DNA from: Amycolatopsis iheyensis
GTDB lineage: Bacteria; Actinomycetota; Actinomycetes; Mycobacteriales; Pseudonocardiaceae
Reading direction: 5' to 3'
DNA length: 64,000 bases
Assembly: GCF_024703995.1 (NCBI RefSeq)
Contig: NZ_JAMXQV010000013.1
Location: forward strand, 62,001 to 126,000
Under the pieces are notes generated by a model. It was not told the origin of the DNA and did not search any database. It saw only the letters and a program-made list of their open reading frames with translations. Below are positions 25,116-34,189 of this stretch, piece by piece. Within the stretch, counting starts at the first letter, position 1. Every line of letters starts with the position of its first letter. Both the position numbers and the translations under genes were made by a program.

Positions 25116-26776
25116 CGCTCGCCTCCCGTGGTCCCTTGATCTTCGTGCGCCAGCCGCGTCGCCGCAAGGTAGCCGAACACCATGGCCGGGCCGATGGTCG
25201 CGCCCGGCCCGGCGTACGTCCGGCCCATCACGGCCGCGCTGACGTTGCCCGCGGCGGACAGGCCCGGCACGACCGAGCCGTCCTCCCGCAGGACTCGCGC
25301 CTGCTCGTCGGTCCGCAGCCCGCCCTTGGTGCCGAGGTCGCCCGGCACGATCTTCACCGCGTAGTACGGCGCCTTGTCGAGCGGGCCGAGGCTGGGGTTG
25401 GGCTTGTTGCGCGGATCGCCGTAGTAGTGGTCGTACTTGCTGACCCCGCGCTGGAAGTCTTCGTCGACGCCGTTGCGGGCGAAGCCGTTGAAACGCGTCA
25501 CCGTGGCCTCCAGGCCGTCCGCCGGAACGGCCATCTTCTCGGCCAAGCCGGCCAGGGTCGACGACTTCACCGCGATCCCGGCCTTGAACCAGCGGCCGGG
25601 CAGCGGTTGACGCGGGCCGACCCCGGTGAACATGTACCGGTCCTTGTAGCGCTGGTCGAACACCAGCCAGGTGGGGATGTGCTCGCCCGGGCCGTCCCCG
25701 GCGCCGTACATCGCGTGCACGGCCTCGACGTAGGGCGCCGACTCGTTGACGAACCGCTCGCCGCGCGTGTCGACCATGATGCTGCGTGGCCGCGACCGCT
25801 CGGCGAGGGCGAACCACGGCCCGCCGGTGAGCGGCAGCGACGGCCCCCACCAGGCGTCGTCCATCAGGTCGAGCGCGGCGCCGAGCTTGAGGCCGGCGGT
25901 GATGCCGTCGCCGGTGTTGGCGGCCGCGCCGACGGTCCAGTCGATGCCGATCGGGGCGCGCTGGTACTTCTCGCGCATCTCGAGGTTCTGCTCGAAGCCG
26001 CCGCTGGCGAGGATGACCCCGCGCCGGGCCCCGACGACGCCGTCCGCGGTGACGACGCCGGTGACGCGGTCGCCCTCGACCTGGAGATCGACCAGCGGCG
26101 TGTTCAGCCGGACGTCGACGCCGGCCCTGGTCAGGCCCACCCGCAGGCCGGCCGCAAGCGCTTGCCCCATGCTCAGCAGGCGCTGCCCGCGCACGCGACC
26201 GACGAGCCACTGGACACCCAGCGACAGCATCCGGACGACCCCGCGCGGGTGCCGGGCCAGGAGGCTCAGCCAGCGGTAGTCGGCCTGGGTGATCGGCACG
26301 CCGAGCGGGGGCGCGCTGTAGGGCGGTTCGAGGTGGGCCAGCTCGGCGCCGAGCAGCTTGCCGTCGAAGGCCATCGGCTCGACCGAGCGGCCGCCGGAGC
26401 GCCCGCCGGGGGCCTCGGGGTGGTAGTCGCTGTAGTCGCGGACCCAGCGGAACCGCAGCGGCGTGTGGTCGCAGACGAACTTCAGGACCTCGGGGCCGTG
26501 GTCGAGGAACGTGTCTCGCCGGACGGCCGGGACGACGTCGCCGACGATCGAGGCCAGGTACTCGTGCGCCCGCTCGGGTGGTTCGTCGATCCCGGCGGCG
26601 CGCAGCGCGTGGTTGCCCGGCAGCCAGACCCCGCCGCCGGAGCGGGCGGTCGAGCCGCCGAAGCAGGGCGCTTTTTCGAGGACGACGACGCTCAGGCCGT
26701 GGTGGGCCGCGGCCAGCGCGGCGGTCATCCCGGCGGCGCCACTGCCGACGACGACGACGTCGAACTGCTCCGTCAT
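25112..26776 (-). CDS. kstD: 3-ketosteroid delta1-dehydrogenase KstD
   Basis: The 554-residue flavoprotein begins with the dinucleotide motif VVVGSGAAGMTAAL. It ends with the KstD signature GRTYAGPGATIGPAMVFGY, which includes the catalytic tyrosine and substrate-binding glycine. It removes the 1alpha and 2beta hydrogens of 3-ketosteroids, preparing ring B for opening. It leads the minus-strand unit kstD-kshA-ferredoxin-kshB-maoC. A perfect KstR box ends only 12 bp upstream of its ATG. The neighbouring divergent gene encodes a related but distinct steroid dehydrogenase. Confidence 0.95.
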   Translation of the reverse strand: MTEQFDVVVVGSGAAGMTAALAAAHHGLSVVVLEKAPCFGGSTARSGGGVWLPGNHALRAAGIDEPPERAHEYLASIVGDVVPAVRRDTFLDHGPEVLKFVCDHTPLRFRWVRDYSDYHPEAPGGRSGGRSVEPMAFDGKLLGAELAHLEPPYSAPPLGVPITQADYRWLSLLARHPRGVVRMLSLGVQWLVGRVRGQRLLSMGQALAAGLRVGLTRAGVDVRLNTPLVDLQVEGDRVTGVVTADGVVGARRGVILASGGFEQNLEMREKYQRAPIGIDWTVGAAANTGDGITAGLKLGAALDLMDDAWWGPSLPLTGGPWFALAERSRPRSIMVDTRGERFVNESAPYVEAVHAMYGAGDGPGEHIPTWLVFDQRYKDRYMFTGVGPRQPLPGRWFKAGIAVKSSTLAGLAEKMAVPADGLEATVTRFNGFARNGVDEDFQRGVSKYDHYYGDPRNKPNPSLGPLDKAPYYAVKIVPGDLGTKGGLRTDEQARVLREDGSVVPGLSAAGNVSAAVMGRTYAGPGATIGPAMVFGYLAATRLAHEDQGTTGGER

Positions 26777-26787
26777 GCCACCTCACT

Positions 26788-26801
26788 TGTAACGTGTTCC
26801 A
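26788..26801. promoter_or_regulatory. KstR operator of the kstD operon
   Basis: TGTAACGTGTTCCA is a full match to TnnAACnnGTTnnA, 12 bp upstream of the kstD ATG on the minus strand. Confidence 0.88.
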
Positions 26802-26845
26802 CAAGAAGAGTATCCAGTTGAGAGCCGCTTTCGCTCACCATAGAC

Positions 26846-26859
26846 GAGAACGTGTTTCA
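26846..26859. promoter_or_regulatory. KstR operator of the delta4(5alpha)-KSTD gene
   Basis: GAGAACGTGTTTCA matches 13 information positions of the KstR box except the leading T. It ends 18 bp before the ATG at 26877. With 26788-26801 it gives two operators 58 bp apart in the divergent promoter region. Confidence 0.8.
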
Positions 26860-26876
26860 GTTCTAGGGTAGCGACC

Positions 26877-28475
26877 ATGGACGAACTCGTCGCGGACGTG
26901 GTCATCGTGGGGTTCGGGGCGGCCGGCGCCTGCGCCGCCCTCGAAGCGGCCGACGCGGGCGCCGAAGTCATCATCGTCGAACGGTTCGCCGGTGGCGGCG
27001 CGAGCGCGGTCAGCGGGGGCGTGGTCTACGCGGGCGGGGGCACCGCCCAGCAGCTCGACGCCGGCGTCGACGACTCCGTCGACGCGATGTACGCCTACTT
27101 GAAGCTCGAAGCCGGGGACGTCGTCGCCGACGAAACGCTGCGCCGGTTCTGCGAGGGCAGCCGCGAGATGATCACCTGGCTGGAAGGCAACGGCGTGCCG
27201 TTCGAAGGCAGCCTCTGCCCGTACAAGACCTCGTACCCGAGCGACGCCCACTACCTCTACTACTCCGGCAGCGAGGCCGCCGGCGGGTTCCGCGACGCGG
27301 CGAAGCCCGCCCCGCGCGGTCACCGCGTCAAAGGGCCCGGGACCTCGGGGAAGATGCTGATGACGCGCCTCGCGAAGGCGGTGCGCGACCGGGGAATCCG
27401 GGTGCTGACCCAGACGCACGTCCGCGGCCTGGTCCAGGACGACGGCCGCGTCACCGGGCTCGTCGCCGACACGCTGCAGAACGCGCCCGCGGGAGTCAAA
27501 GCGCGGCATCGGCGGCTCGCCCGGTACGCCGCCAAACCCGGGATCTACCTGCCCTCGCTGCGCAAGTCGCTGCACCGGCGCGTCGAACGCTTCGAGCGCG
27601 CGCACGGCCGCGAGCTGCGGATCACCGCCCGGCGCGGGGTCGTGCTCGCCGCGGGTGGCTTCATCGCGAACCGCGAACTGGTGCGCGAACACGCACCGGC
27701 CTACCGCGGCGGGCTCGCGCTCGGCACGTCCGCGGACGACGGCTCGGGGATCCGGCTCGGCGTCGAGGCCGGCGGTGCGACCGGGGAAATGGGCCGGATC
27801 TCGGCCTGGCGGTTCGTCACGCCGCCCAGCGCGTTCCTCGGCGGGATCATCGTCGACGCCGGGGGCCGGCGGGTCATCGACGAGTCCCGGTACGGCGCCG
27901 CCGTCGGTGAGAAGCTGATCGAAGAGCACGAGAGCACGGGCTGGCTGCTCGTCGACGCGCCGATCGTCGCGGAGGCCCGGAGGGACGGCCGGAAACAAAG
28001 CCAGTGGTTCCAATGGCTCCAGCTGCGGTACCTGCTGCGTCGCGGCCGGGTCATCGGTGCGACGGTCGAAGAGGCCGCGCGCAAGGCCGGCGTCGACCCG
28101 CAGGGGCTCCGCGCGAGCGTCGAGGCGTACCACGGCGCGTCGGATCCGGCCGGCAAGCCCGAGGAGTTCCGGCGGCGGCTGGAGAACCCGCCGTTCTCGC
28201 TCATCGACATCTCGGTGCGGCCCAACCTCGGGTACCCGACGCCGATGCTGACCCTCGGCGGCCTGGTCGTCGACGAGGACACCGGCGCGGTCCGGAGCAC
28301 GGCGGGGGCGCCGATACCCGGGCTGTACGCCGCCGGCCGCACCGCGGTGGGAATCTGTTCCAGGTCGTACGTGAGCGGGCTGTCCCTGGCCGACTGCGTG
28401 TTTTCCGGCCGCAGGGCGGGGATCAACAGTGCCCTGGCGCAGGGTGTTCTCGACAAAAACGAGAACGTGTTCTAG
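26877..28475 (+). CDS. FAD-dependent 3-ketosteroid delta4(5alpha)-dehydrogenase-like protein
   Basis: The 532-residue flavoprotein has an N-terminal Rossmann motif (IVGFGAAGACAALEAADAG) and belongs to the same superfamily as KstD but lacks its YAGPGAT signature. Instead it has SRSYVSGLSLADCVFSGRRAG, in which Tyr498 and Ser500 reproduce the Tyr-x-Ser pair of the crystallised Rhodococcus delta4-(5alpha)-KSTD. Another tyrosine, Tyr339 in ESRYG, fits the third active-site position. It would desaturate 5alpha-reduced 3-ketosteroids to 4-enes. It has its own KstR box. Its last codons double as part of another KstR box that serves hsaA. The assignment to delta4 activity is inferred from these residues. 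Confidence 0.82.
   Translation: MDELVADVVIVGFGAAGACAALEAADAGAEVIIVERFAGGGASAVSGGVVYAGGGTAQQLDAGVDDSVDAMYAYLKLEAGDVVADETLRRFCEGSREMITWLEGNGVPFEGSLCPYKTSYPSDAHYLYYSGSEAAGGFRDAAKPAPRGHRVKGPGTSGKMLMTRLAKAVRDRGIRVLTQTHVRGLVQDDGRVTGLVADTLQNAPAGVKARHRRLARYAAKPGIYLPSLRKSLHRRVERFERAHGRELRITARRGVVLAAGGFIANRELVREHAPAYRGGLALGTSADDGSGIRLGVEAGGATGEMGRISAWRFVTPPSAFLGGIIVDAGGRRVIDESRYGAAVGEKLIEEHESTGWLLVDAPIVAEARRDGRKQSQWFQWLQLRYLLRRGRVIGATVEEAARKAGVDPQGLRASVEAYHGASDPAGKPEEFRRRLENPPFSLIDISVRPNLGYPTPMLTLGGLVVDEDTGAVRSTAGAPIPGLYAAGRTAVGICSRSYVSGLSLADCVFSGRRAGINSALAQGVLDKNENVF
28461..28474. promoter_or_regulatory. KstR operator of the hsa operon, inside the previous gene's 3' end
   Basis: GAGAACGTGTTCTA fits TnnAACnnGTTnnA except for the first T. 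It overlaps the last four sense codons and part of the stop codon of the preceding gene and ends 35 bp before hsaA. Confidence 0.82.
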
Positions 28476-28509
28476 TCTTGGGGAGTAGCGAAACGAGAGA
28501 GGACTGCGC

Positions 28510-29673
28510 ATGAGCGAGCAGGTGATCGCCGGGGTCCGGGACCTCCTGCCGGTCCTGCGGGAACGGACCCAGGACACCGAGGACGCGCGCCGCGTCCCCG
28601 AGGAGTCCGTCAAGGCCCTGCAGGAGACCGGGTTCTTCAAGATGCTGCAGCCGAAGTCGTACGGCGGCCTGGAAACGGACCCGGTGAGCTTCTACACCGC
28701 GGCCAAGCTGATCGCGAGCGCGTGCGGGTCCACCGGCTGGGTCGCCTCCATCCTCGGCGTCCACCCGTGGCACGTGGCGCTGTTCGACGCGCAGGCGCAG
28801 CAGGAGGTCTGGGGAGCCGACGAGGACGTGCGGATCTCCTCGTCGTACGCGCCGATGGGCAAGGCCGAAGTCGTCGAGGGCGGCTACCGGCTGTCCGGCC
28901 ATTGGAGCTTCTCCTCCGGCTGTGACCACTGCACGTGGGCGCTGCTCGGGGGGCCCGCGTTCAAGGACGGCAAGCCGGTCGACTTCTGCACCTACCTGGT
29001 GCCCGCGGCGGACTACTCCATCGTGGACGTCTGGGACACCGTCGGCCTGCGCGGCACCGGCTCGAACGACGTCGTCGTCGAGGACGTCTTCGTGCCGCAG
29101 CACCGGGCGCTGAGCTTCATCGCGACGTCGAAGTGCAAGACGCCGGGCCAGGCCGTCAACCCCGGCCCGCTGTACCGGCTGCCCTACGGTTCGGTGCACC
29201 CGACGACGATCACCGCGCCGATCGTCGGGATGGCGCAGGGCGCCTACGACGCGCACGTCGAGCACCAGCGCAAGCGGGTGCGGGCCGCGTACGCCGGCGA
29301 ACAGTCCAAAGAGGACCCGTTCGCCAAGGTGCGGATCGCCGAGGCGGCCAGCGAGATCGACGCCGCCTGGCTGCAGCTGACCCGCAACATCGACGAGCTT
29401 TACGAGCTGGCCAAGCGCGAGGAGCGGCTGCCGAGCGACCTGCGCCTGCGCGTCCGGCGCGACCAGGTGCGCGGCACCGAACGCGCGATCGCCGCGATCG
29501 ACCGGCTCTTCGAGAACTCCGGCGGCCGCGCGATCCAGCGCGGCACGCCGATCCAGCGCTTCTGGCGCGACGCGCACGCGGGCCGCGTCCACGCGGCCAA
29601 CGACGCCGAGCGCGCGTACGTCATGTTCGGCACCGGCGCGTTCGGCCAGACGGTCGAGAACGGGATGTACTGA
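28510..29673 (+). CDS. hsaA: 3-HSA hydroxylase oxygenase subunit HsaA
   Basis: The 387-residue protein is an acyl-CoA-dehydrogenase-fold flavin monooxygenase. Diagnostic segments include GFFKMLQPKSYGGLETDPV, SGHWSFSSGCDHCTWALLGG, GLRGTGSNDVVVEDVFVPQ and the C-terminal ERAYVMFGTGAFGQ. With reduced FMN from HsaB it hydroxylates the aromatised secosteroid 3-HSA to the catechol 3,4-DHSA. It heads hsaA-hsaD-hsaC-hsaB, where all joints overlap by 1-4 bp. GAGAGAGG precedes the ATG. Identification is strong from sequence and context. Confidence 0.94.
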   Translation: MSEQVIAGVRDLLPVLRERTQDTEDARRVPEESVKALQETGFFKMLQPKSYGGLETDPVSFYTAAKLIASACGSTGWVASILGVHPWHVALFDAQAQQEVWGADEDVRISSSYAPMGKAEVVEGGYRLSGHWSFSSGCDHCTWALLGGPAFKDGKPVDFCTYLVPAADYSIVDVWDTVGLRGTGSNDVVVEDVFVPQHRALSFIATSKCKTPGQAVNPGPLYRLPYGSVHPTTITAPIVGMAQGAYDAHVEHQRKRVRAAYAGEQSKEDPFAKVRIAEAASEIDAAWLQLTRNIDELYELAKREERLPSDLRLRVRRDQVRGTERAIAAIDRLFENSGGRAIQRGTPIQRFWRDAHAGRVHAANDAERAYVMFGTGAFGQTVENGMY

Positions 29674-30515
29674 TGGCCCCGGAAGGGAAGTACGTCCAGG
29701 CGGGCGGGCTCCGGCTCCACTACCACGAAGCCGGCGTGGAACACGCCGAGACGGTGATCCTGCTGCACGGCGGCGGGCCCGGCGCGTCGGCGTGGAGCAA
29801 CTTCGGGCGCAACCTGCCGGAGTTCGCCAAGCACTACCGCACGATCGCCGTCGACCAGCCCGGCTTCGGCCGCTCCGACAAGCCGACCGAGCACCCGCAG
29901 TACTTCCGGCACAGCGCGGACGCCGTTCTCGGGCTCATGGACGCTTTGGGGATCGACCGCGCCCACTTCGTCGGCAACTCGCTCGGTGGCGGCGCGGCGG
30001 TGCGGTTCGCCCTGAACCACGGCAAGCGCGCCGGCCGGCTGGTGCTGATGGGGCCGGGCGGGCTGAGCGTCAACCTCTTCGCGCCCGATCCCACCGAGGG
30101 CGTCAAGAACCTCGGCAAGTTCGGCGCCAAGCCTTCGCGGGAGCGGATGGAAGCGTTCCTGCGGATCATGGTCCACGACCAGGGGCTGATCACCGACGAG
30201 CTGATCGACGAGCGCTTCGCCGCGGCGAACACCCCGGAGTCGCTCGCCGCGATGCGGGCGATGGGGATGTCGTTCGCCCACCCCGAAACCTACGAAGAAG
30301 GCATGCTCTGGCGCGAAGCCCACCGGCTGCGCCAGCGCGTGCTCCTGATCTGGGGCCGCGAGGACCGCGTCAACCCCCTCGATGGCGCTTTGGTGGCCCT
30401 GAAGACGATTCCGCGCGCGCAGCTGCACGTCTTCGGCGGCTGCGGGCACTGGGCCCAGCTGGAGAAGTTCGACGAGTTCAACCGGCTGGCCCTCGACTTC
30501 CTCGGGAGTTCCTGA
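29673..30515 (+). CDS. hsaD: 4,9-DSHA hydrolase HsaD
   Basis: This 280-residue C-C bond hydrolase has the meta-cleavage-product hydrolase pattern. The oxyanion loop is LLHGGGPGASAWSNF, the nucleophile Ser103 is in GNSLGGG, Asp231 is in WGREDRVNP, and His259 is in GGCGHWAQ. It splits 4,9-DSHA into 2-hydroxyhexa-2,4-dienoate and DOHNAA (the HIP precursor). The ATG overlaps the hsaA stop by one base (TGATG), and its own stop overlaps hsaC in the same way. Confidence 0.95.
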   Translation: MAPEGKYVQAGGLRLHYHEAGVEHAETVILLHGGGPGASAWSNFGRNLPEFAKHYRTIAVDQPGFGRSDKPTEHPQYFRHSADAVLGLMDALGIDRAHFVGNSLGGGAAVRFALNHGKRAGRLVLMGPGGLSVNLFAPDPTEGVKNLGKFGAKPSRERMEAFLRIMVHDQGLITDELIDERFAAANTPESLAAMRAMGMSFAHPETYEEGMLWREAHRLRQRVLLIWGREDRVNPLDGALVALKTIPRAQLHVFGGCGHWAQLEKFDEFNRLALDFLGSS

Positions 30516-31426
30516 TGGGCATCCGGTCACTGGGCTACCTCCGCATCGAAGCCACCGACATGGCCGCGTGGCGCGAGTACGGGCTCAAGGTGCTCGGCAT
30601 GGTCGAAGGCAGCGGGACCGACCCGGACGCGCTCTACCTGCGCATGGACGACTTCCCGGCGCGCCTGGTCATCTCGCCCGGGTCCGCGGACCGGCTGGCC
30701 GTCACCGGCTGGGAGGCGGCCAATGCCGGCGAACTCGCCGAAATCCGGTCGCGTTTGGACAGTGCTTCGGTGCCGTACAAGGAGGGCACGCCCGACGAGC
30801 TGGCCGACCGCCGTGTCGACGAGCTGATCAGCTTCGACGACCCGTCGGGCAACACCCAGGAGGTGTTCCACGGCGTCGCGCTGCAGCACCGGCGCGTGGT
30901 GAGCCCGTACGGGCACAAGTTCGTCACCGGAGAGCAGGGCCTCGGTCACGTCGTTTTGTCTACAAAGGACGACGAGGCGTCGCTGCGGTTCTACCGTGAC
31001 GTCCTCGGCTTCCGGCTGCGCGACTCGATGCGCCTGCCACCGCAGATGCTCGGCCGGCCCGCCGACGGCCCGCCCGCGTGGCTGCGGTTCTTCGGCTGCA
31101 ACCCGCGCCACCACAGCCTGGCGTTCCTGCCGATGCCGACGCCGTCCGGGATCGTGCACCTGATGGTCGAGGTGGAGAACACCGACGACGTCGGGCTCTG
31201 CCTCGACCGCGCGATCCGCCGGAAGGTGCCGATGTCGGCCACGCTCGGCAGGCACGTCAACGACCTGATGCTGTCGTTCTACATGAAGACCCCCGGCGGC
31301 TTCGACGTCGAGTTCGGCTGCGAGGGCCGCCAGGTCGACGACGACAACTGGATCGCCCGCGAGAGCACCGCGGTTTCCCTGTGGGGCCACGACTTCTCGG
31401 TCGGCGCCCGGCCCCCGGGCGCATGA
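30515..31426 (+). CDS. hsaC: Extradiol dioxygenase HsaC
   Basis: The 303-residue type I extradiol dioxygenase has two vicinal-oxygen-chelate domains. The iron ligands fall at His145 (GLGHVVL), His215 (GIVHLMVEV) and Glu266 (FDVEFGCEG), the same numbering as in M. tuberculosis HsaC. It cleaves the catechol 3,4-DHSA next to the hydroxyls (meta cleavage). It lies between hsaD and hsaB with one- and four-base overlaps. Confidence 0.95.
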   Translation: MGIRSLGYLRIEATDMAAWREYGLKVLGMVEGSGTDPDALYLRMDDFPARLVISPGSADRLAVTGWEAANAGELAEIRSRLDSASVPYKEGTPDELADRRVDELISFDDPSGNTQEVFHGVALQHRRVVSPYGHKFVTGEQGLGHVVLSTKDDEASLRFYRDVLGFRLRDSMRLPPQMLGRPADGPPAWLRFFGCNPRHHSLAFLPMPTPSGIVHLMVEVENTDDVGLCLDRAIRRKVPMSATLGRHVNDLMLSFYMKTPGGFDVEFGCEGRQVDDDNWIARESTAVSLWGHDFSVGARPPGA

Positions 31427-31962
31427 CCGCGGTGGCGGTCGACCAGGCCGGCTTCCGCAGTGTGCTCGGGCACTTCTGCACGGGCGTCACGGTGGTCACC
31501 GGCCGCGACGGGGACACCCTGGCCGGGTTCGCGTGCCAGTCGTTCGCGGCGCTGTCGCTGGACCCGCCGCTGGTGCTGTTCTGCCCGGCGCGCACCTCGC
31601 GCACGTGGCCGGTGCTGGCGGCGGCGGGCCGGTTCGCCGTCAACGTCCTGGCCGAGGACCAGCAGGAGGTCAGCGCGGTGTTCGGCGCCCGCGGCGAGGA
31701 CAAGTTCGCCCGGGTCGGCTGGACACCGGCGCCGTCCGGGGCCCCGCTGCTCGACGGTGCGCTGACGTGGATCGACTGCGCGCTGGAAGCCGTGCACGAG
31801 GCCGGTGACCACTACGTGGTGATCGGCCGGGTGACGGCGCTGGGTGCGCCTTCGGACGCGCGGCCACTGCTGTTCCACCGGGGGCGCTACGCGGTGACGG
31901 AGCCGGCGCGTGACGCGCTGGCGGCGTTGATGCCCTGGCCGCGTCCCGACGATTGGCTTTGA
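31423..31962 (+). CDS. hsaB: Flavin reductase HsaB
   Basis: The 179-residue protein is a flavin-reductase-like split-barrel protein (FCTGVTVVTGRDGDTLAGF, CQSFAALSLDPPLVLFCP, RFAVNVLAEDQQEVSAVF). It supplies reduced flavin from NADH to HsaA. The ATG overlaps the hsaC stop as ATGA. It is the last gene of the operon; an 8-bp inverted repeat follows 18 bp after the stop. HsaE, HsaF and HsaG, which process the dienoate, are not here. Confidence 0.93.
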   Translation: MTAVAVDQAGFRSVLGHFCTGVTVVTGRDGDTLAGFACQSFAALSLDPPLVLFCPARTSRTWPVLAAAGRFAVNVLAEDQQEVSAVFGARGEDKFARVGWTPAPSGAPLLDGALTWIDCALEAVHEAGDHYVVIGRVTALGAPSDARPLLFHRGRYAVTEPARDALAALMPWPRPDDWL

Positions 31963-31980
31963 GTAACGGGCGGGGTGCCG

Positions 31981-32008
31981 CGGGCGACTTCCCGGGAGTC
32001 GTCGCCCG
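31981..32008 (+). terminator. Possible hairpin after the hsa operon
   Basis: CGGGCGAC (31981-31988) and GTCGCCCG (32001-32008) form an 8-bp stem with a 12-base loop 18 bp after hsaB. No U-tract follows, so it could also be a folded leader of the next gene. Confidence 0.4.
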
Positions 32009-32020
32009 AGGAGGACTTCC

Positions 32021-33082
32021 GTGCTGCTGTCCGGTTTCCCGGCCGCCGAGGTGGAGTTCGACCGGACCGGCGCACTCGTCGGCGACCGCGGCGCGGCCGT
32101 GCGGGCGCTCGCGGCCGATCCGGCGGTCACCGACCTCGTCGTCCTGACCCACGGCTGGAACGACGACCACCTCGTCGCGCGGCTGCTCTATTCGGCGCTG
32201 GCCGGGTCGGTGCGTGCGGTTTCCGGCGACCGGCCGGGCCGCCGGCTCGCGTTCGCCTGCGTGCTGTGGCCGTCGCGCAAGCTCGCCGAGGGCGGTCTGG
32301 CCGAACGGCTGGACCTGCTGCGGGACCTCGTGCCCGAGCAGCGGCTGACCATCGACGCTGCCGCCGACCTCGTCCCGGCGCTGACCGCCCGCGCGACCGC
32401 GCGCACGGCGTTCGCCGCCGCGCTGCTCTCGGCCGCCGCCCGCGGCGCCGACGACCCCGAAGACGCGTCGACGCAGCTGTTCACCCTTCCCGGCGGCACG
32501 GTGATGGATCGCCTCGGCGTCGACGCGGCCGCGCACCTGCTCGACTTCCTCGCCTACTACGAGATGAAGGCCCGCGCGGGCCTCATCGGCGTGCACGGGC
32601 TCGCGCCGCTGCTGGCGACCTTGGCCGGGCCGAAGCTCCACCTCGTCGGCCACAGCTTCGGCGGCCGGCTCGTCACGGCCGCGGCGAACGCCTGCCCGGC
32701 CGGGTCGCTGGCCACGCTGACCCTGCTGCAGGCGGTGTTCTCTGACGACGGCTTCGCCGGATCGTTCCGCCGGGTCGTGGCCGAGGGGGTGGTGACCGGG
32801 CCGATCCTCGTCACCCACTCCGCGCACGACGTCGCCGTCGACGTCGCGTTCGCGATCGCGTCCCGGATCGCCGGGTCCGACGGCTTCGGCGCGATCGGCC
32901 GCTACGGCGCGCAGCGGACCGCCGAGGCGGTCGCGGCGGAGCTGTTGCCGGTGGGTGGGACTTACCGGTGGCGGGCGGGTGTCCCGCACAACCTGCTGGC
33001 CGACCGGTACGTCCACGGCCACACCGACGTCTGCGGGCGGCAAATTGCTCACGCGCTGTGGTCGGCGATCGCGGCGAGTTAG
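32021..33082 (+). CDS. Predicted alpha/beta hydrolase of unknown role
   Basis: The 353-residue protein has an alpha/beta hydrolase frame: VVLTHGWNDD near the N-terminus (oxyanion), GHSFGG with nucleophile Ser212, and a late histidine in GHTDVCGRQIAHALW. It resembles lipase-like, DUF900-type proteins, which often have no known substrate. The start is GTG 32021 after GAGGAGG. It follows hsaB by 58 bp on the same strand, so read-through from the steroid operon is possible. No signal peptide is seen. Confidence 0.75.
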   Translation: MLLSGFPAAEVEFDRTGALVGDRGAAVRALAADPAVTDLVVLTHGWNDDHLVARLLYSALAGSVRAVSGDRPGRRLAFACVLWPSRKLAEGGLAERLDLLRDLVPEQRLTIDAAADLVPALTARATARTAFAAALLSAAARGADDPEDASTQLFTLPGGTVMDRLGVDAAAHLLDFLAYYEMKARAGLIGVHGLAPLLATLAGPKLHLVGHSFGGRLVTAAANACPAGSLATLTLLQAVFSDDGFAGSFRRVVAEGVVTGPILVTHSAHDVAVDVAFAIASRIAGSDGFGAIGRYGAQRTAEAVAAELLPVGGTYRWRAGVPHNLLADRYVHGHTDVCGRQIAHALWSAIAAS

Positions 33083-33203
33083 CGCGACCGGGTGGTTGTG
33101 CACGGTTTCACTAGTGGGCCGCATCCCATTCGCGAGAGAAAGTCGAGAGGTCGCGCGCACACTGTTATCGAGATGAAGTTTTTCTGGGAGGAGTGAGTCG
33201 CGC

Positions 33204-33803
33204 ATGCGTGGGCCCAGCGGACGGATCGCCCGGTTCCGGCGCCGGTTGCACCCCGGCCGGAACCCGCTGACCAGGTTGGGCGACCGGGTCGAGGCGACCC
33301 TGCTGCTCCTGGTGTTCGCCGGCGCGCTGCTGGCGCTGCCGTTCGCCGCGGCGTTCGGCTCCGAGACCTACGCCTCGCAGACGGTCCGCGCCGAGCAGGA
33401 ACGCACCACACGCCACCAGACGACGGCGGTTTCGCTGGCCGCTGCCCCCAACCAGACCTACAGCACCGACGGCGCCGGCGCCCCGGCCGACCAGACCACG
33501 GTCCAGGCCGCCTGGTTCGACGCACGCGGCGCCCGCCACACCGGCGACGTCCTCGCCGACGCGGGCAGCCCGGCCGGCACGCACGTCTCGATCTGGCTGG
33601 ACCAGCGCGGCGAGCTGACGAACGAGCCGCTTTCGCCGTCGACCTCGGCGGCGGACGGCGTCTTCGCGGCGATCCTGCTGTGGGTGGCGATCACCGGCGC
33701 GTTGGCCGGGCTGTACGGCATCGGCCGGTTCGCGGTGGGCCGCCTCCACGCGTCGGCGTGGGACCGCGCCTGGGCCGAAGCCCGCCACGACAGCCGGTTC
33801 TGA
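33204..33803 (+). CDS. Rv1733c-family membrane protein
   Basis: The 199-residue protein has one transmembrane helix at about residues 31-51 (ATLLLLVFAGALLALPFAAAF) and another at about 150-171 (GVFAAILLWVAITGALAGLYG). Between them is an extracytoplasmic domain (VQAAWFDARGARHTGDVLA, HVSIWLDQRGELT). This two-helix plan and the phrases NPLTRLGDRVEA and W-x-D-x-x-G match the Rv1733c family of mycobacterial membrane antigens. The function of the family is unknown. The ATG follows GGGAGGAG. Confidence 0.82.
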   Translation: MRGPSGRIARFRRRLHPGRNPLTRLGDRVEATLLLLVFAGALLALPFAAAFGSETYASQTVRAEQERTTRHQTTAVSLAAAPNQTYSTDGAGAPADQTTVQAAWFDARGARHTGDVLADAGSPAGTHVSIWLDQRGELTNEPLSPSTSAADGVFAAILLWVAITGALAGLYGIGRFAVGRLHASAWDRAWAEARHDSRF

Positions 33804-33908
33804 TCAGGACGGAAAACCGGCCGAACCGAGCAACGTTGCCACCCGATCGACCGATACGTCGAACGTGTACGAGAAGCTGAACGCAGCTGTCCGCGCTGGA
33901 GCACCGGC

Positions 33909-34136
33909 GTGATTCAGCGCTCCGTCAAGACCCGCGAGCCGCTGCCGGCGGCTCTGCACCTGATCCATCTCCTGATTACGCTGGTCACTTGCGGGATTTG
34001 GCTTCCGGGATGGATCACGGTCGCGATCATCGGCAAGCGGACGACGACCACCGTCACGCCCGTCTGGGGCGTTCCGGAGGAATTCCGCGTCAACGGCGGA
34101 ATCTGGCGCTGGGACGGACAGCGGTGGACGGCCTGA
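33909..34136 (+). CDS. Small membrane protein, 75 aa
   Basis: The product has one hydrophobic stretch, LHLIHLLITLVTCGIWLPGW, followed by VAIIGKR and a C-terminal tail ending in GGIWRWDGQRWTA. The tail looks like the DUF2510-type W-x-W-DG-x-x-W motif common in actinobacterial membrane proteins. The start at 33909 is a GTG. It probably sits in the membrane with the tail in the cytoplasm. No partner is evident. Confidence 0.65.
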   Translation: MIQRSVKTREPLPAALHLIHLLITLVTCGIWLPGWITVAIIGKRTTTTVTPVWGVPEEFRVNGGIWRWDGQRWTA

Positions 34137-34189
34137 CGGACAATCGGGCCGAGGACACAGTGTGGCAACTCACCGCGACCGCGGGCTGA

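Noticed and set aside
22668..25139. 823-codon plus-strand frame over kshA-kshB
   Set aside because: It is antisense to strongly identified genes and shows no family features.
33082..33156. GCGCGACC ... GGTCGCGC inverted repeat after the hydrolase gene
   Set aside because: The arms are about 60 bp apart and short, so a functional hairpin is doubtful.
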